This document shows positions 1-9,983 of a DNA stretch of 64,000 nucleotides, piece after piece. Position 1 is the first letter of the stretch. Each line of letters opens with the position of its first letter. Made by a program: the position numbers and the translations under genes. Location: NCBI RefSeq assembly GCF_025685685.1, contig NZ_JAGSYH010000008.1, forward strand, positions 62,001 to 126,000, given 5' to 3'. Source of the stretch: Acidicapsa dinghuensis (lineage in GTDB: Bacteria > Acidobacteriota > Terriglobia > Terriglobales > Acidobacteriaceae). The notes under the pieces are model-generated. The model was not told where the DNA came from and ran no database searches. It saw only the letters and a list, made by a program, of their open reading frames with translations.

Positions 1-56
1 ATACGATAGCCCAGTTCGCGCGGAAGCTTCACTGGTGATTCGACGGATGCGCTCAC
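1..56 (-). CDS. aguA: agmatine deiminase, N-terminal fragment (runs off window)
   Basis: Only the first 18 codons are inside the window. The frame begins with GTG at 56, overlapping the aguB stop by four bases (GTGA), with a GGAG five bases upstream. It reads SASVESPVKLPRELGYR. The LPRELGYR stretch matches my memory of how agmatine deiminases begin (PRELGYRMPAEW). A second in-frame GTG at 32 is possible but has poorer spacing. Agmatine deiminase converts agmatine to N-carbamoylputrescine, the substrate of the neighbouring AguB, so the order aguB-aguA makes metabolic sense. The call rests on eight residues plus context and needs the adjoining sequence. Confidence 0.6.
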   Translation of the reverse strand, partial: MSASVESPVKLPRELGYR

Positions 57-1009
57 TTCCACTCCGAAAGCTCTGGCGCAGGATCGAGGAAACGCTGCGT
101 TACGCCGCCATAAGCATCGATGCGCCGGTCGCGCAGGAACGGCCAGTTGCGGCGCGTCTCTTCGATCAACGCCGGATCGATCTCCGCCATCAACACTTCT
201 TCCGAATCATGCGAAGCCTTCGCCACAATGCGCCCAAAGGGATCGGCCAGGAACGATCCGCCCCAGAACTCAAGTCCAGCGCCTTCCGCGCGATTGCCCA
301 ACACATCGCCCTGCTCATGCCCGACGCGGTTTACGCCCGCAACATAGACACCGTTGGCAATAGCATGCGCCCGCTGGATCGTCTGCCACGCCTCATATTG
401 TGCGTGCCCAAACTCCGCCTTCTCTGCCGGATGCCAGCCGATCGCGGTTGGATAGAACAGCGTTTCCGCCCCTTGCAGCGCCGTCAGACGAGCTCCCTCG
501 GGATACCACTGATCCCAGCAGACCAGCGTACCAATGCGGCCAGCAGCCGTATCCACAGCCTGGAAACCGCGGTCGCCCGGCGTGAAGTAGTACTTCTCGT
601 AGTACAGCGGATCGTCCGGAATGTGCATCTTGCGATACACGCCAGCGATCGATCCGTCGGTATGAAACGTCACAGCAGTGTTGTGATACAGACCTGCGGC
701 ACGGCGCTCGAACAGTGAAGCGATCACAACCGTCCGCGTCTCGCGAGCGACCTCGCCAATCGCAGCGGTCGTTGGCCCGGGAATCGGCTCCGCCAGATCA
801 AAGAGGTGTGTATCCTCGCGCTGGCAGAAGTATTGAGCGCGGAAGAGTTCCGGCAGGCAGATTACATTGGCGCCAAGACGCGCAGCCTCACGGATATGCT
901 TGATAGCCGCTTCAGTATTTGCCGCCGGATCGGCGCCCATCTTCATCTGAATCAGGCCAACGTTGTACTTGCGCGACTTCGCGCCGACTGCATGTGACAT
1001 TTCCAGCAT
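53..1009 (-). CDS. aguB: N-carbamoylputrescine amidase (nitrilase superfamily)
   Basis: Carbon-nitrogen hydrolase that converts N-carbamoylputrescine to putrescine, CO2 and ammonia in the agmatine route of polyamine synthesis; cytoplasmic. The Glu-Lys-Cys triad motifs are all visible: CLPELFRAQYFCQ (Glu), YRKMHIPDDPLYYEKYYF (Lys) and VCWDQWYPEGARL (Cys). The two latter motifs are very typical of plant and bacterial AguB. From 1009 the protein has 318 residues; from an ATG at 1000 it has 315. The frame is open to 1156, but the extra residues look like untranslated leader. GGAG lies 11 bases before the 1000 start, so 1000 is equally likely. It is translationally coupled to aguA downstream. Confidence 0.9.
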   Translation of the reverse strand: MLEMSHAVGAKSRKYNVGLIQMKMGADPAANTEAAIKHIREAARLGANVICLPELFRAQYFCQREDTHLFDLAEPIPGPTTAAIGEVARETRTVVIASLFERRAAGLYHNTAVTFHTDGSIAGVYRKMHIPDDPLYYEKYYFTPGDRGFQAVDTAAGRIGTLVCWDQWYPEGARLTALQGAETLFYPTAIGWHPAEKAEFGHAQYEAWQTIQRAHAIANGVYVAGVNRVGHEQGDVLGNRAEGAGLEFWGGSFLADPFGRIVAKASHDSEEVLMAEIDPALIEETRRNWPFLRDRRIDAYGGVTQRFLDPAPELSEWK

Positions 1010-1281
1010 TTCTCCAGTTCTCTTGCCCGTTTTCAGGACGAAATCGGGACTGCTCCGACATAAGAGTTTATCGCACCAGCGCGTCTCGGAAGCAGTAGAT
1101 AAGATGCTCCGGCTCTCGTAACGATGCGACTTTGACGCGGTATTCACACAAACCACGCCCTAACCTGAATTGCCACTCGAAAATCCCGAGTGATAGCCTT
1201 TCTTTTCGGCCCGAAATTGTCATTTCTCCACTCCGGGCCGTGCACTTCATCCGATACGTCGAAAGGAAATGGGGCATAGCA

Positions 1282-2682
1282 ATGCAAAGCAGCTACAACG
1301 GGTTGGCCTTGCCGGCCGACGGCGCGCCAATCGAGTACAACAATGGTCAATTCACAGTTCCCGACAACCCCATCATTCCTTACATCGAAGGCGACGGTAC
1401 GGGCCGCGATATCTGGAAGGCCTCACAGCGCGTCTTCGACGCAGCCGTAGAGAAGGCTTACGGCGGCAAGCGTTCAATCAAGTGGTTTGAGGTCTATGCA
1501 GGCGAAAAGGCCTTCCGCAAGTTCAACACATGGCTGCCTGATGAGACGGTGAACGCAGCACGTGATCTGCGCGTCTCTATCAAAGGACCACTGACGACGC
1601 CTGTCGGCGGAGGTATTCGTTCGCTCAACGTGGCACTTCGTCAGATCCTTGACCTTTATAGCTGCGTGCGCCCTGTGAAGTACTACTCCGGCGTTCCTTC
1701 TCCCGTAAAGCGTCCCGAGAAGCTCGACATCATCCTGTTCCGCGAGAACACTGAAGATGTTTATAGCGGCGTCGAATTCAAGCAAGGTACTGAAGATGCA
1801 GCTCGGCTGATCGCCTTCCTGAACGATGACCTGCTCTCGAAGACCAAGAAGAAGATTCGCACGGATTCGGGTGTCGGCATCAAGCCGATCTCAATCTTCG
1901 GCACCAAGCGCCTTGTCCGCTCGGCGATTCGTGAGGCTCTCAAGACTGGCCGTAAGAACGTTACGCTCGTTCACAAGGGCAACATTCAGAAGTTCACCGA
2001 AGGTGCATTCCGCGAGTGGGGTTATGAGGTAGCCACGCAGGAGTTCCGGAACGACGTCATCACTGAGCGTGAGAGCTGGATTCTCGGCAATCTGGAAGCA
2101 AATCCGAATCTGACGGTGGAAGAGAATGCTGCACTGGTTGAGCCGGGTCTGGAGTTTGCTACCGATGCCTTCCGCGAAGAAGTCTACGCTGAGATTCGCA
2201 ATGTAATCGCAGCCATCGGCAACAGCCACGGCGACGGGCAGTGGAAGAAGAAGATCCTGATCAATGACCGCATCGCGGATTCTATCTTCCAGCAGATCAT
2301 TATTCGCCCTGAGGACTACAGCATTCTGGCAACGAGCAACCTCAACGGAGACTACATCTCTGACGCTGCCGCGGCGCAGGTGGGCGGACTGGGCATCGCG
2401 CCCGGCGCGAACATCGGCGACGGCTTTGCGGTCTTTGAAGCGACGCACGGCACAGCGCCTAAGTACGCAGACAAGGACATGATCAATCCCGGTTCGGTGA
2501 TCCTGTCGGGCGTCATGCTGCTGCAGTTCCTGGGCTGGAACGAGGCTGCCAAGCTAGTGGAAGATTCGCTCGAAAAGACGGTGATGCAGAAGACTGTCAC
2601 CTATGACTTCGCGCGGCAGCTTGAGGGAGCAACGAAGGTCGGCACGAGCCAGTTTGCGACCAACATGATTGCGAATATGTAA
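1282..2682 (+). CDS. icd: isocitrate dehydrogenase (NADP-type)
   Basis: Oxidative decarboxylation of isocitrate to 2-oxoglutarate in the TCA cycle. It has 466 residues, somewhat longer than the roughly 416 of the E. coli enzyme. Family signatures are clear: [13 protein letters not shown] near the N-terminus, the substrate-binding stretch [17 protein letters not shown] followed by [12 protein letters not shown], and [12 protein letters not shown] plus [12 protein letters not shown] in the cofactor-binding C-terminal part. The start at ATG 1282 follows a GGGG six bases upstream; the frame is open to 1132, but those residues are not family-like. It precedes mdh by 84 bases on the same strand, forming a TCA-cycle pair. 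Confidence 0.95.
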   Translation: MQSSYNGLALPADGAPIEYNNGQFTVPDNPIIPYIEGDGTGRDIWKASQRVFDAAVEKAYGGKRSIKWFEVYAGEKAFRKFNTWLPDETVNAARDLRVSIKGPLTTPVGGGIRSLNVALRQILDLYSCVRPVKYYSGVPSPVKRPEKLDIILFRENTEDVYSGVEFKQGTEDAARLIAFLNDDLLSKTKKKIRTDSGVGIKPISIFGTKRLVRSAIREALKTGRKNVTLVHKGNIQKFTEGAFREWGYEVATQEFRNDVITERESWILGNLEANPNLTVEENAALVEPGLEFATDAFREEVYAEIRNVIAAIGNSHGDGQWKKKILINDRIADSIFQQIIIRPEDYSILATSNLNGDYISDAAAAQVGGLGIAPGANIGDGFAVFEATHGTAPKYADKDMINPGSVILSGVMLLQFLGWNEAAKLVEDSLEKTVMQKTVTYDFARQLEGATKVGTSQFATNMIANM

Positions 2683-3693
<1,011 letters not shown>

Positions 3694-3710
3694 GCAATGG
3701 CAAACAAAAC

Positions 3711-3738
3711 AAAAGGGTCGCCATCCGGCGACCCTTTT
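3711..3738. terminator. bidirectional rho-independent terminator after mdh
   Basis: Perfect 12-base stem AAAAGGGTCGCC / GGCGACCCTTTT with a four-base loop. T-rich tracts lie on both strands. It sits between the convergent mdh (plus) and cyclophilin (minus) genes and should stop both. Confidence 0.9.
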
Positions 3739-3768
3739 GTCTATGCAGAATTAAGTCCATGGCGGTTT

Positions 3769-4299
3769 TCAGGCTACGCGCTCGATAACAACCGACTCAA
3801 GCACGACGGGCTTGTGCGGCTTATCCTGCGCGTTGCGCGGAACCTGCGTAATCTTATCGGCGATATCCTGGCCTTCGACCACTTCTCCGAAGATGGTGTG
3901 CTTGCCCGTCAGCCATTCCGTATTTACGGTGGTGATGAAAAACTGGCTGCCATTGGTGTTCGGACCTGCATTGGCCATGGCGAGCTTGCCTGGCTTATCG
4001 AACTTGTGTGGAGAGCCCTTGGTTTCATCCTGGAAGCGATAGCCTGGGCCGCCCATACCAGTGCCTGCCGGATCGCCGCCCTGCACCATGAAGTTTGGAA
4101 TAACGCGATGGAAGATGGTGCCGTCATACAGCTTGCTCTTTGACTTCACGCCGGTCACAGGATGGGTCCACTCCCGCGCTCCCTCGGCGAGCTCAATAAA
4201 GTTGGCTACGGTGACGGGGGCCACGTCAGGGAAAAGGCGAACGGTGATCTTACCTTCAGTCGTATTGAAGATTGCGTAAGTGCCTGGGGCGAGTGCCAT
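3769..4299 (-). CDS. peptidyl-prolyl cis-trans isomerase, cyclophilin type (cytoplasmic)
   Basis: 176-residue single-domain cyclophilin that catalyses proline isomerisation during protein folding. Signature segments are visible: DGTIFHRVIPNFMVQGGDPAGTG, GKLAMANAGPNTNGSQFFI and TEWLTGKHTIFGEVVEGQD, with the active-site Arg in FHRVIP and the Trp of TEWL that is linked to cyclosporin binding. No signal peptide is seen. ATG 4299 is chosen because AGGAG lies seven bases upstream; the frame extends to 4347 without a better start. It is the first of two tandem cyclophilins; its neighbour at 4380-5132 is an exported paralogue. Confidence 0.93.
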   Translation of the reverse strand: MALAPGTYAIFNTTEGKITVRLFPDVAPVTVANFIELAEGAREWTHPVTGVKSKSKLYDGTIFHRVIPNFMVQGGDPAGTGMGGPGYRFQDETKGSPHKFDKPGKLAMANAGPNTNGSQFFITTVNTEWLTGKHTIFGEVVEGQDIADKITQVPRNAQDKPHKPVVLESVVIERVA

Positions 4300-4379
4300 A
4301 TCAACTCCTGTTTTCTGAAACGGTTGACTCTGCTGATTTGGAATCATGACTCCGCAGCAGAGATATAGGATTTGTTGCG

Positions 4380-5132
4380 CTATTGAGCAGAACCGCTGCC
4401 TGCGGCGTCAGCACTAGAGGGCCTGGGCGGCAACGGAGCTCCGTCAGGAACAATGGTGACTTTGCGAAGAACAACTGGCGTCAATGGCTTATCGTCGGAA
4501 TCACGCTGCACGCGTGCGATTGCCTTGACGACTTCAACACCAGCGTCATCGCATTGTCCGAACAAGCTGTAATGCTGGTTCAAAGTGTCGTAAGGCGCTT
4601 CCGTGATGAAGAACTGACTTCCATTTGTATTGGGGCCGGAATTTGCCATCGCCAGCCGGCCAGGAACGTCGAAGTTGAGATTTGGATCGAACTCATCGGC
4701 GAACTGATATCCGGGGTCTCCCATGCCGGTTCCGGCGGGATCGCCGCCCTGGATCATGAAGTCGGGAATGACACGATGAAAGGTCGTGCCGTCATAGAGC
4801 GGCTTGTTGTGCATGACCTTGTGCGTTGTGGGGTCGGTCCAATCTTTTGTGCCCTCTGCCAGCGCGATGAAATTGGCCACTGTCTTCGGCGCCTGTGCCT
4901 GATAGAACTGGCAAGTGATACGCCCCATCGAGGTGTCAAAAACAACTCTGGGACCATTGGGATGAATAAGTGCGGCGGCGGTCGGAGTGGGTGAATCGGG
5001 CAACTGCGCGGAACTATCCGAAGTGGCCGGCTGCGTCGTTGTTGCCGGGGTGGGAGACTGTTGGGCTGCGGCGGAGAAACCGGCTCCGATCGCCAGCGCA
5101 AATGCAAAAAGGCTACGTGCTGAAACAGGCAT
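4380..5132 (-). CDS. peptidyl-prolyl cis-trans isomerase, cyclophilin type (exported)
   Basis: 250 residues. An N-terminal signal peptide (about residues 1-23, hydrophobic core LFAFALAIGAGFSAAAQ) is followed by a Pro/Thr/Ser-rich linker to about residue 55. A cyclophilin domain follows with FHRVIPDFMIQGGDPAG and GRLAMANSGPNTNGSQFFI, and then a short Pro/Ala/Ser-rich tail. It is likely a periplasmic folding helper. Relative to its cytoplasmic neighbour, the Trp position after the FFI motif is occupied by APYDTLNQHYS, so the cyclosporin-type Trp is missing, as in many bacterial periplasmic cyclophilins. It probably arose by duplication of, or shared ancestry with, the gene at 3769. Confidence 0.92.
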   Translation of the reverse strand: MPVSARSLFAFALAIGAGFSAAAQQSPTPATTTQPATSDSSAQLPDSPTPTAAALIHPNGPRVVFDTSMGRITCQFYQAQAPKTVANFIALAEGTKDWTDPTTHKVMHNKPLYDGTTFHRVIPDFMIQGGDPAGTGMGDPGYQFADEFDPNLNFDVPGRLAMANSGPNTNGSQFFITEAPYDTLNQHYSLFGQCDDAGVEVVKAIARVQRDSDDKPLTPVVLRKVTIVPDGAPLPPRPSSADAAGSGSAQ

Positions 5133-5329
5133 ACATCAGCAAGGGTAAATCAGAGGAGTGAGGGTGGGCTAGACAGCATCTCCCTGCGCTTAAGTCGCCG
5201 AGATGGATTTTTATCTGAACTATCTTGCAGCTGCTTTGGTGTTGTGCTACGGTGTGGGCGGTTTTCGGCAGACAATGCGGCAAATGCTGAGCGGTGCGCA
5301 TGCTCCGAACCGCAAGGAGAACCATCGTA

Positions 5330-6121
5330 ATGAAGAAGATTGCTCTTTCCCTTCTGGCACTCGCGATCGGCGTCTGCGCCAACGGCATCGCGCAACCATC
5401 CGACTCCAACAGAATCGACGTGGATTCTGCATGCAGCCAACTTCCTGCGCACGGACAACTACAGTCAGCCCTGGCAGCGGCGCGCGCTCAAAGCAATGGC
5501 GGATTCAATCTGGATATGTGGGGAACGGTCGTTAACAGGGATGGCGTCGTTTGCGCTGTAGCCTTCACGGGTGCTAATCGTGGTTCGCAGTGGCCTGGGA
5601 GCCGGGTTATATCGGCGCAAAAGGCTAATACTGCAAATGCTTTTAGCCTGCCGCAGCTGGCGCTTTCCACCGCAAATCTGTACACGGCAGTGCAACCGGG
5701 AGGCAGTCTGTATGGCCTGCAAGCCTCGAATCCGGTCAATACAGACGTAGCCTATCGTGGCGATCCGGCTGACTATGGCCAGAAAAACGACCCTATGATT
5801 GGGGGACGCATTGGCGGAGTCAATGTGTTTGGCGGAGGGCTCGCGCTTTACAACGCCAAGGGGGTTCTTATTGGCGCCATTGGAGTCAGTGGAGACTCTT
5901 CATGCGCCGACCACAACATCGCATGGCGGACGAGACACACATTGAAACTGGACTACGTTCCGGCGGGTGTGAGCGGAGACGCGGCTCATCCCGACAACAT
6001 CGTTTATGACATTACAGCCGCGCAGGGATTGCAGATCGGCGTAAGCACCAGCGGCTGGGGACATCCGGCCTGCAGCGCACTGGCAACCAGCATTGCAGCT
6101 GGTCTTCCGGCTATTCCTTAG
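5330..6121 (+). CDS. exported heme-binding-type protein (GlcG/HbpS, DUF336 fold)
   Basis: 263 residues with a clear signal peptide (KKIALSLLALAIGVCANGIAQ). The mature part has the GlcG/HbpS layout: an N-terminal helix ending in AALAAARAQ-like sequence, GVVCAVAFTGANR, RVISAQKANTANAFS, GGRIGGVNVFGGGLALY, and VLIGAIGVSGDSSCADHNIAW. Family members bind heme or act in redox sensing; the exact ligand here is unknown. Two cysteines lie in the C-terminal half (SSCADHN and HPACSAL). ATG 5330 is chosen for AAGGAG ten bases upstream. The gene stands alone and is followed by a large hairpin. Confidence 0.8.
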   Translation: MKKIALSLLALAIGVCANGIAQPSDSNRIDVDSACSQLPAHGQLQSALAAARAQSNGGFNLDMWGTVVNRDGVVCAVAFTGANRGSQWPGSRVISAQKANTANAFSLPQLALSTANLYTAVQPGGSLYGLQASNPVNTDVAYRGDPADYGQKNDPMIGGRIGGVNVFGGGLALYNAKGVLIGAIGVSGDSSCADHNIAWRTRHTLKLDYVPAGVSGDAAHPDNIVYDITAAQGLQIGVSTSGWGHPACSALATSIAAGLPAIP

Positions 6122-6148
6122 GTTCATCACAAAGACAACACGTTAGCC

Positions 6149-6194
6149 TCGCAAAGCTGCCGCACGCATTGACGCATCTGCGGCAGCTTTGCGA
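6149..6194 (+). other. long hairpin after the heme-binding gene
   Basis: A 16-base perfect stem (TCGCAAAGCTGCCGCA and its complement) encloses a 14-base loop. No T-run follows, so it is not a canonical intrinsic terminator. It ends only 11 bases before the ATG of the next gene, which has no visible Shine-Dalgarno sequence. It may terminate the upstream message or influence translation of the downstream one. Confidence 0.6.
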
Positions 6195-6205
6195 GACTCG
6201 GCCAT

Positions 6206-6916
6206 ATGCCTTATTCGGGAAAACTGGAGTACGCGCACGAGCGGAAGATCCGCGAGCGCAACACACGTATTTATCGCCTCGCGCATTGGCCAATCTGGAT
6301 CTTTGTCTTTTTCCTCGCTCCAGGCCCGCTGACGTTTTCATTGTTCGCGCATGGATTCAGTTGGGCAAATGGAACCTGGCTGGCGCTGGTGCTCATTGGT
6401 ACTGGCACGGCGGGACTGTTCGGCCAGATGCCGGGCGCTGAGCCTCGGCCCTACATTCTGCGGTTTGATGAAGATAAGCCCAATCTTCTTTATCGGTGCG
6501 TCTGCTATACCTTCGCGTGGAATGCCGCGATCAACTTTGCGCTGATGAATTTAATCGGGTTGATTGTAGCCTCGGTTACTGGCCACTGGATGATGGCTCA
6601 GATTTACAGCTATGCGTATCTGCCGGTCTGCGGGTTCATTCTGCTGCTTGGTGTGCTAGGCTTCTTGCCGCGCGCGCGTCGCTCGACAAAAGGTGAGGGA
6701 TATGAACGACGCTATTTTTATTGCACCGTTTGGACAGTGACGCTGGCTCAGACAGTGCTGCTGCTGCTTTGGAAGACGATGCCGATTACGCAGACTACCA
6801 GTGCTATTAAGCTGGCGATCTATGTTGTAGCGTTGGCCATCGTTGGCACTGCGGCTGTGCAGGGAAAATTGCCGCGAACGCGCCCCATCGTGCCGGGTGA
6901 ACTGATCGTCGACTAG
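6206..6916 (+). CDS. unknown integral membrane protein
   Basis: 236 residues; I do not recognise a family. A basic N-terminal stretch (residues 1-25, rich in Arg/Lys/His) precedes about six hydrophobic segments. The clearest are at 27-50 (WPIWIFVFFLAPGPLTF), 55-72, 100-125, 130-152 and two near 175-215. A cytoplasmic Arg-rich loop (LPRARRSTKGEGYERRYF) separates the last two. No catalytic motif is visible. The start lacks a Shine-Dalgarno sequence and lies just after a hairpin. The next gene is also a multi-pass membrane protein of unknown role, but it has its own promoter. Confidence 0.7.
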   Translation: MPYSGKLEYAHERKIRERNTRIYRLAHWPIWIFVFFLAPGPLTFSLFAHGFSWANGTWLALVLIGTGTAGLFGQMPGAEPRPYILRFDEDKPNLLYRCVCYTFAWNAAINFALMNLIGLIVASVTGHWMMAQIYSYAYLPVCGFILLLGVLGFLPRARRSTKGEGYERRYFYCTVWTVTLAQTVLLLLWKTMPITQTTSAIKLAIYVVALAIVGTAAVQGKLPRTRPIVPGELIVD

Positions 6917-7016
6917 TGCATGTAATGGCGATTAGCTGGCAGTTTCATTTCTGCTTTCAGATCTTGCAACAACTTAGAGGCGTTTCCAGAAATCTGATAC
7001 TAACTACAGAAATTGT

Positions 7017-7045
7017 TTGACTATTGGGCGCATATCCACTATTTT
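7017..7045 (+). promoter_or_regulatory. sigma-70-like promoter, probably giving a leaderless mRNA
   Basis: TTGACT at 7017-7022 and TATTTT at 7040-7045 are separated by exactly 17 bases. Transcription should begin near 7052, one or two bases before the ATG of the membrane-protein gene at 7054. That gene has no Shine-Dalgarno sequence, which fits a leaderless transcript. Confidence 0.55.
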
Positions 7046-7053
7046 GATCGCCC

Positions 7054-7830
7054 ATGGATTTATCTCCGATAACACCCAGCTCGATCGTACTTACGATCGC
7101 CTACACGATCCTCCTGTTCTGGGGCGCGTGGGTGGGTGTGCGCCAGGTCTACCAGGGGTTCTTTCGGCCTCAAGAGCTTCTAAATCCACTATTTGGCAAC
7201 CGTCAGGCGATTGAGATTTTCACCTTTCATCTAATTGTGGTCTCGCTTGACTTATTTGTATGCGGGCCGATTTCGCTGCATTACAAAAGCCGTCTCTGGT
7301 ACTGGGGTGGGCGTATCGCGCTGCTTTCTTCCTCGTTACCGGTGGCGACCTATTTCAATCGAAACCCCCAATCGTTTGGGCATCTGATCGGCTATTGGGT
7401 GCGGCTACGCAACTATTTTGAGATATCGCTGCACGTACTAGTCGCAGCACTCGCGTTGAACTGGTTTTATTACTACGGACTACTGTATTGGTTGGTGGCA
7501 TACCGTTATCTCGACGTCGGCCCGCGACGCACGATTCAGAAGCTTTATGGAACTCCAGAACTGAAAGCCGCGCGGCCATGGGCGCCTTATCTGAACTGGG
7601 TCGTGATCGTCACCATCTATGTTTCAGCGGCTGTTGCCGTATATCACCGCAAGATCATCTTTGCAGCGCCGCCCGCAGATTCAATGCCTGTGCATGTTTC
7701 ACCGACATGGGAGTACATCGTAGTCGTAGGTATCAATGTTGGAATCGGGATCATTGTCTGGAACATGATGCGCAAATATACCGGTCCTGGACCGGCTGAA
7801 GCGCTGCTCCCCGCGGGGGCAGAACCCTAA
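7054..7830 (+). CDS. unknown integral membrane protein
   Basis: 258 residues, not recognised. It has about six transmembrane segments: near 9-32, 55-75, 80-98, 120-150 (aromatic-rich, NWFYYYGLLYWLVAYRY), 180-200 and 218-240. The short soluble loops include LYGTPELKAARPWAPY. No active-site motif can be named. It lies 31 bases upstream of an NTF2-like gene on the same strand, so the two are probably co-transcribed. It may pair functionally with the preceding membrane protein at 6206, but no similarity beyond topology is evident. Confidence 0.7.
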   Translation: MDLSPITPSSIVLTIAYTILLFWGAWVGVRQVYQGFFRPQELLNPLFGNRQAIEIFTFHLIVVSLDLFVCGPISLHYKSRLWYWGGRIALLSSSLPVATYFNRNPQSFGHLIGYWVRLRNYFEISLHVLVAALALNWFYYYGLLYWLVAYRYLDVGPRRTIQKLYGTPELKAARPWAPYLNWVVIVTIYVSAAVAVYHRKIIFAAPPADSMPVHVSPTWEYIVVVGINVGIGIIVWNMMRKYTGPGPAEALLPAGAEP

Positions 7831-7861
7831 TTGACGCAGCCCAGTAAGGAGAAGCAACGTC

Positions 7862-8542
7862 ATGCCGAAATACGACATCACCAAGTCTCTGGAGCCGATC
7901 GATCAGCTTCTCGCTGTCACCACCAATCCTCGTCATCGTTATCTTCTGTTGGCTTACGCGCGCCATCTTTATCTAGAAATGTCAGGCCGCTATGATGACG
8001 TACTTGGCGACGACATGATGGTGGACAATCCCGTCTACAATCTGCACGCGCTGGGTTTTAACACGACGATCAGCGGTAAGGACAATGTACGGAATCTGTA
8101 TAAGTTCTGGGCGGAGACGAACCAGAGTGTTTTCTATGGGGAGAATCTACAGGTTGCGGTCGCGGATAACTTCATCGCACTGACTGTCCTCGCACACCAG
8201 CAGGTATGGGGCGGATCCATCTTGTCGTCAAAAGCGCTCGGACTGCTGCCGAAGGGGCTTTCGTCAGAAGTGTTGTTGGAAATGTTGAAGCTGAAAGGCA
8301 TGAAGGCTGAACCCGACTGCATGTATCTCTACACCAATTTCGAAGAGACGATCTGGCCTTATGATGACCGCGGACGTCTCGTTCGCGAAGATGTGCTGGA
8401 GCCGAATCCTGCCGCGGCACAGATCACGAAACTTGACCCTCAGGACGTGCTTACAACAGCTCAGGCAGCGGCGTTGCTCGCGCCGTTTATTAAGCCTTTG
8501 CCGAATTTCGACGAATACGTGTTGGGTAAGTCGGCATCGTAA
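7862..8542 (+). CDS. NTF2/SnoaL-like fold protein of unknown function
   Basis: 226 residues, soluble, no signal peptide. The first 120 residues look like an NTF2/SnoaL cone-fold domain: an N-terminal helix (RHRYLLLAYARHLYLEMSGRYDDV), then MMVDNPVYNLHALG, GKDNVRNLYKFWAET and strands around NFIALTVLAHQQVWGG. A second part ends with TNFEETIWPYDDRGRLVREDV, which reads like the closing sheet of such a fold. Some family members are hydratases or isomerases of small hydrophobic molecules; nothing here fixes a substrate. A good AAGGAG precedes ATG 7862. It is probably in an operon with the membrane protein at 7054. Confidence 0.65.
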   Translation: MPKYDITKSLEPIDQLLAVTTNPRHRYLLLAYARHLYLEMSGRYDDVLGDDMMVDNPVYNLHALGFNTTISGKDNVRNLYKFWAETNQSVFYGENLQVAVADNFIALTVLAHQQVWGGSILSSKALGLLPKGLSSEVLLEMLKLKGMKAEPDCMYLYTNFEETIWPYDDRGRLVREDVLEPNPAAAQITKLDPQDVLTTAQAAALLAPFIKPLPNFDEYVLGKSAS

Positions 8543-8606
8543 AGCGGTAACGATAAAGACCCACTGAAACAGAACTCCCCCTCAAGCAAAGAGAGGAGAT
8601 TGCAAC

Positions 8607-9029
8607 ATGAACTGGTATCTGGAAGTTCTGAAGAAGTATGCCGACTTTAACGGGCGCGCTCGCCGCAAAGAATACTGGATGTTTACGCTCTTCAACTGCA
8701 TTTTTTGCTTCGGGTATTGTATCTTTGCGATGCTAGCTATTGTGGCCATGGGACGCAACGCTGCACCAATGGCGATGCTGATATTTGTTCCGTACTGGCT
8801 CTATACGATGGCGCTTTTGATCCCGAGCCTGGCCGTAACTGTGCGCCGACTCCATGACACCGGTCGAAGCGGTTGGTGGCTTCTGATTTCGCTTGTGCCT
8901 TTTGTCGGGGGAATTATTCTACTGGTGTTTGTCTGCAGCGATAGCCAGCCCGGCCCGAACTTGTTTGGCCCGAATCCTAAGGGTATCCAGGCGTTCGGAC
9001 AATATATGCCAGCCATTCCCAGATACTGA
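8607..9029 (+). CDS. DUF805 membrane protein
   Basis: 140 residues. It has the typical DUF805 opening ([20 protein letters not shown]), a first membrane pair, the conserved [15 protein letters not shown] motif, and a last membrane span followed by [13 protein letters not shown]. There are four predicted membrane segments. The family is widespread and of unknown function. The RBS AGAGGAG is well placed before ATG 8607. Confidence 0.92.
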   Translation: MNWYLEVLKKYADFNGRARRKEYWMFTLFNCIFCFGYCIFAMLAIVAMGRNAAPMAMLIFVPYWLYTMALLIPSLAVTVRRLHDTGRSGWWLLISLVPFVGGIILLVFVCSDSQPGPNLFGPNPKGIQAFGQYMPAIPRY

Positions 9030-9062
9030 CTTTCGACGCGACGCAGCTGCCATCCAGATCGA

Positions 9063-9096
9063 GAACCGCAGAGGTTTTCCGAGATCTTTGCGGTTC
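9063..9096. terminator. hairpin between convergent genes
   Basis: Eight-base perfect arms (GAACCGCA / TGCGGTTC) around an 18-base loop lie between the DUF805 gene (plus) and the zinc-ribbon gene (minus). There is no T-run, so terminator function is tentative. Confidence 0.4.
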
Positions 9097-9106
9097 GCAC
9101 ATATCG

Positions 9107-9778
9107 CTACTTGGTGCTCTTCGTATGCACGATCGAAATGCGCGTCTTGCCGTCATCCTGGCCTGAATTGGCATTGACGGTGACCATCACCGACTCATGC
9201 TCCCCTTTATTCACACTCAGCACGGCGCTGTTGCCCGCATCAAATGTGCTGGCCTGGCTGCCTAGCTTGTCCTTATAAAACGCGACCACCTTATCTTTTG
9301 GATCACTTGTTACGAAGACCCCGGTAATCATTGAGCCGGTAGGCAGATCCATTTTCAGGCTGCCGTGTCCGTTCTGTGCGCCCGGATAAATATCCACGCC
9401 AAGATCGGATGCGGTAAAGGTCTGGGCATCGCTTGCGGTAATGGACCCACTGCCTGTATCGACCGTGACTTTACCGTCAGGCCCGGTACTGGATACGTGG
9501 ATAGTATGAGCAACCCGCCATACCGTAAAAGCGAAGATGCCTGCGCCGATGATTCCCAATCCGACGCATACCGCGACGACGATCAGGATAATCTTGACCG
9601 CACTTGGGCCGGAAGATTGCGGCACAGGCGCGGGCATCACAGTACCGGGCTGCATTGAGCTTGTATAAACGGGACCGGTTGCCGCGATAGGCTGGCTCTC
9701 GACCGGCGCGCCACAACGGGTACAGAAACGTGTATCTGGATTGAGCGTAGCTCCACACTTGGTGCAAAAGTTTGCCAT
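9107..9778 (-). CDS. zinc-ribbon membrane protein
   Basis: 223 residues. An N-terminal zinc ribbon with four cysteines (FCTKCGATLNP then RFCTRCGAPV) is followed by a Pro/Ser-rich linker. One transmembrane helix lies near residues 65-88 (IILIVVAVCVGLGIIGAG). The outer domain of about 130 residues has IYPGAQNGHGSLKMDLPTG, FVTSDPKDKVVAFYKDKLG and a final strand-rich part. Such layouts are common among bacterial membrane proteins whose outer domain senses or binds something unknown. It has a good AAGGAG before ATG 9778. Confidence 0.75.
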   Translation of the reverse strand: MANFCTKCGATLNPDTRFCTRCGAPVESQPIAATGPVYTSSMQPGTVMPAPVPQSSGPSAVKIILIVVAVCVGLGIIGAGIFAFTVWRVAHTIHVSSTGPDGKVTVDTGSGSITASDAQTFTASDLGVDIYPGAQNGHGSLKMDLPTGSMITGVFVTSDPKDKVVAFYKDKLGSQASTFDAGNSAVLSVNKGEHESVMVTVNANSGQDDGKTRISIVHTKSTK

Positions 9779-9929
9779 AATTTCTCCTTACGAATGGCGG
9801 ACTGCACGGATAGTGGTGAAGTGATAGGAGCCAATGTTACACGGAATAATAATAAGTGAGGCAAAATCTTTGATCAGCGCTGCGCTGACAGGCAATTGGG
9901 GCTGACAGAAACAGGGGAAAAATAGAAAA

Positions 9930-9951
9930 GGAGCCTCGAAAACGAGGCTCC
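9930..9951 (-). terminator. rho-independent terminator of the GMC/isomerase operon
   Basis: Stem GGAGCCTCG / CGAGGCTCC with a TTTT loop on the minus strand, directly followed on that strand by TTTTCTATTTTT. It lies 33 bases after the sugar isomerase stop. Confidence 0.85.
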
Positions 9952-9983
9952 CAGGATTTATTCGGCAAAGATTTCGAACGATT

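Noticed and set aside
35-718. Plus-strand open frame opposite aguB
   Set aside because: Arg-rich translation with no family; aguB has all three catalytic motifs on the other strand.
3697-4143. Plus-strand open frame starting just after mdh
   Set aside because: It begins inside the bidirectional terminator and runs antisense through the cyclophilin gene.
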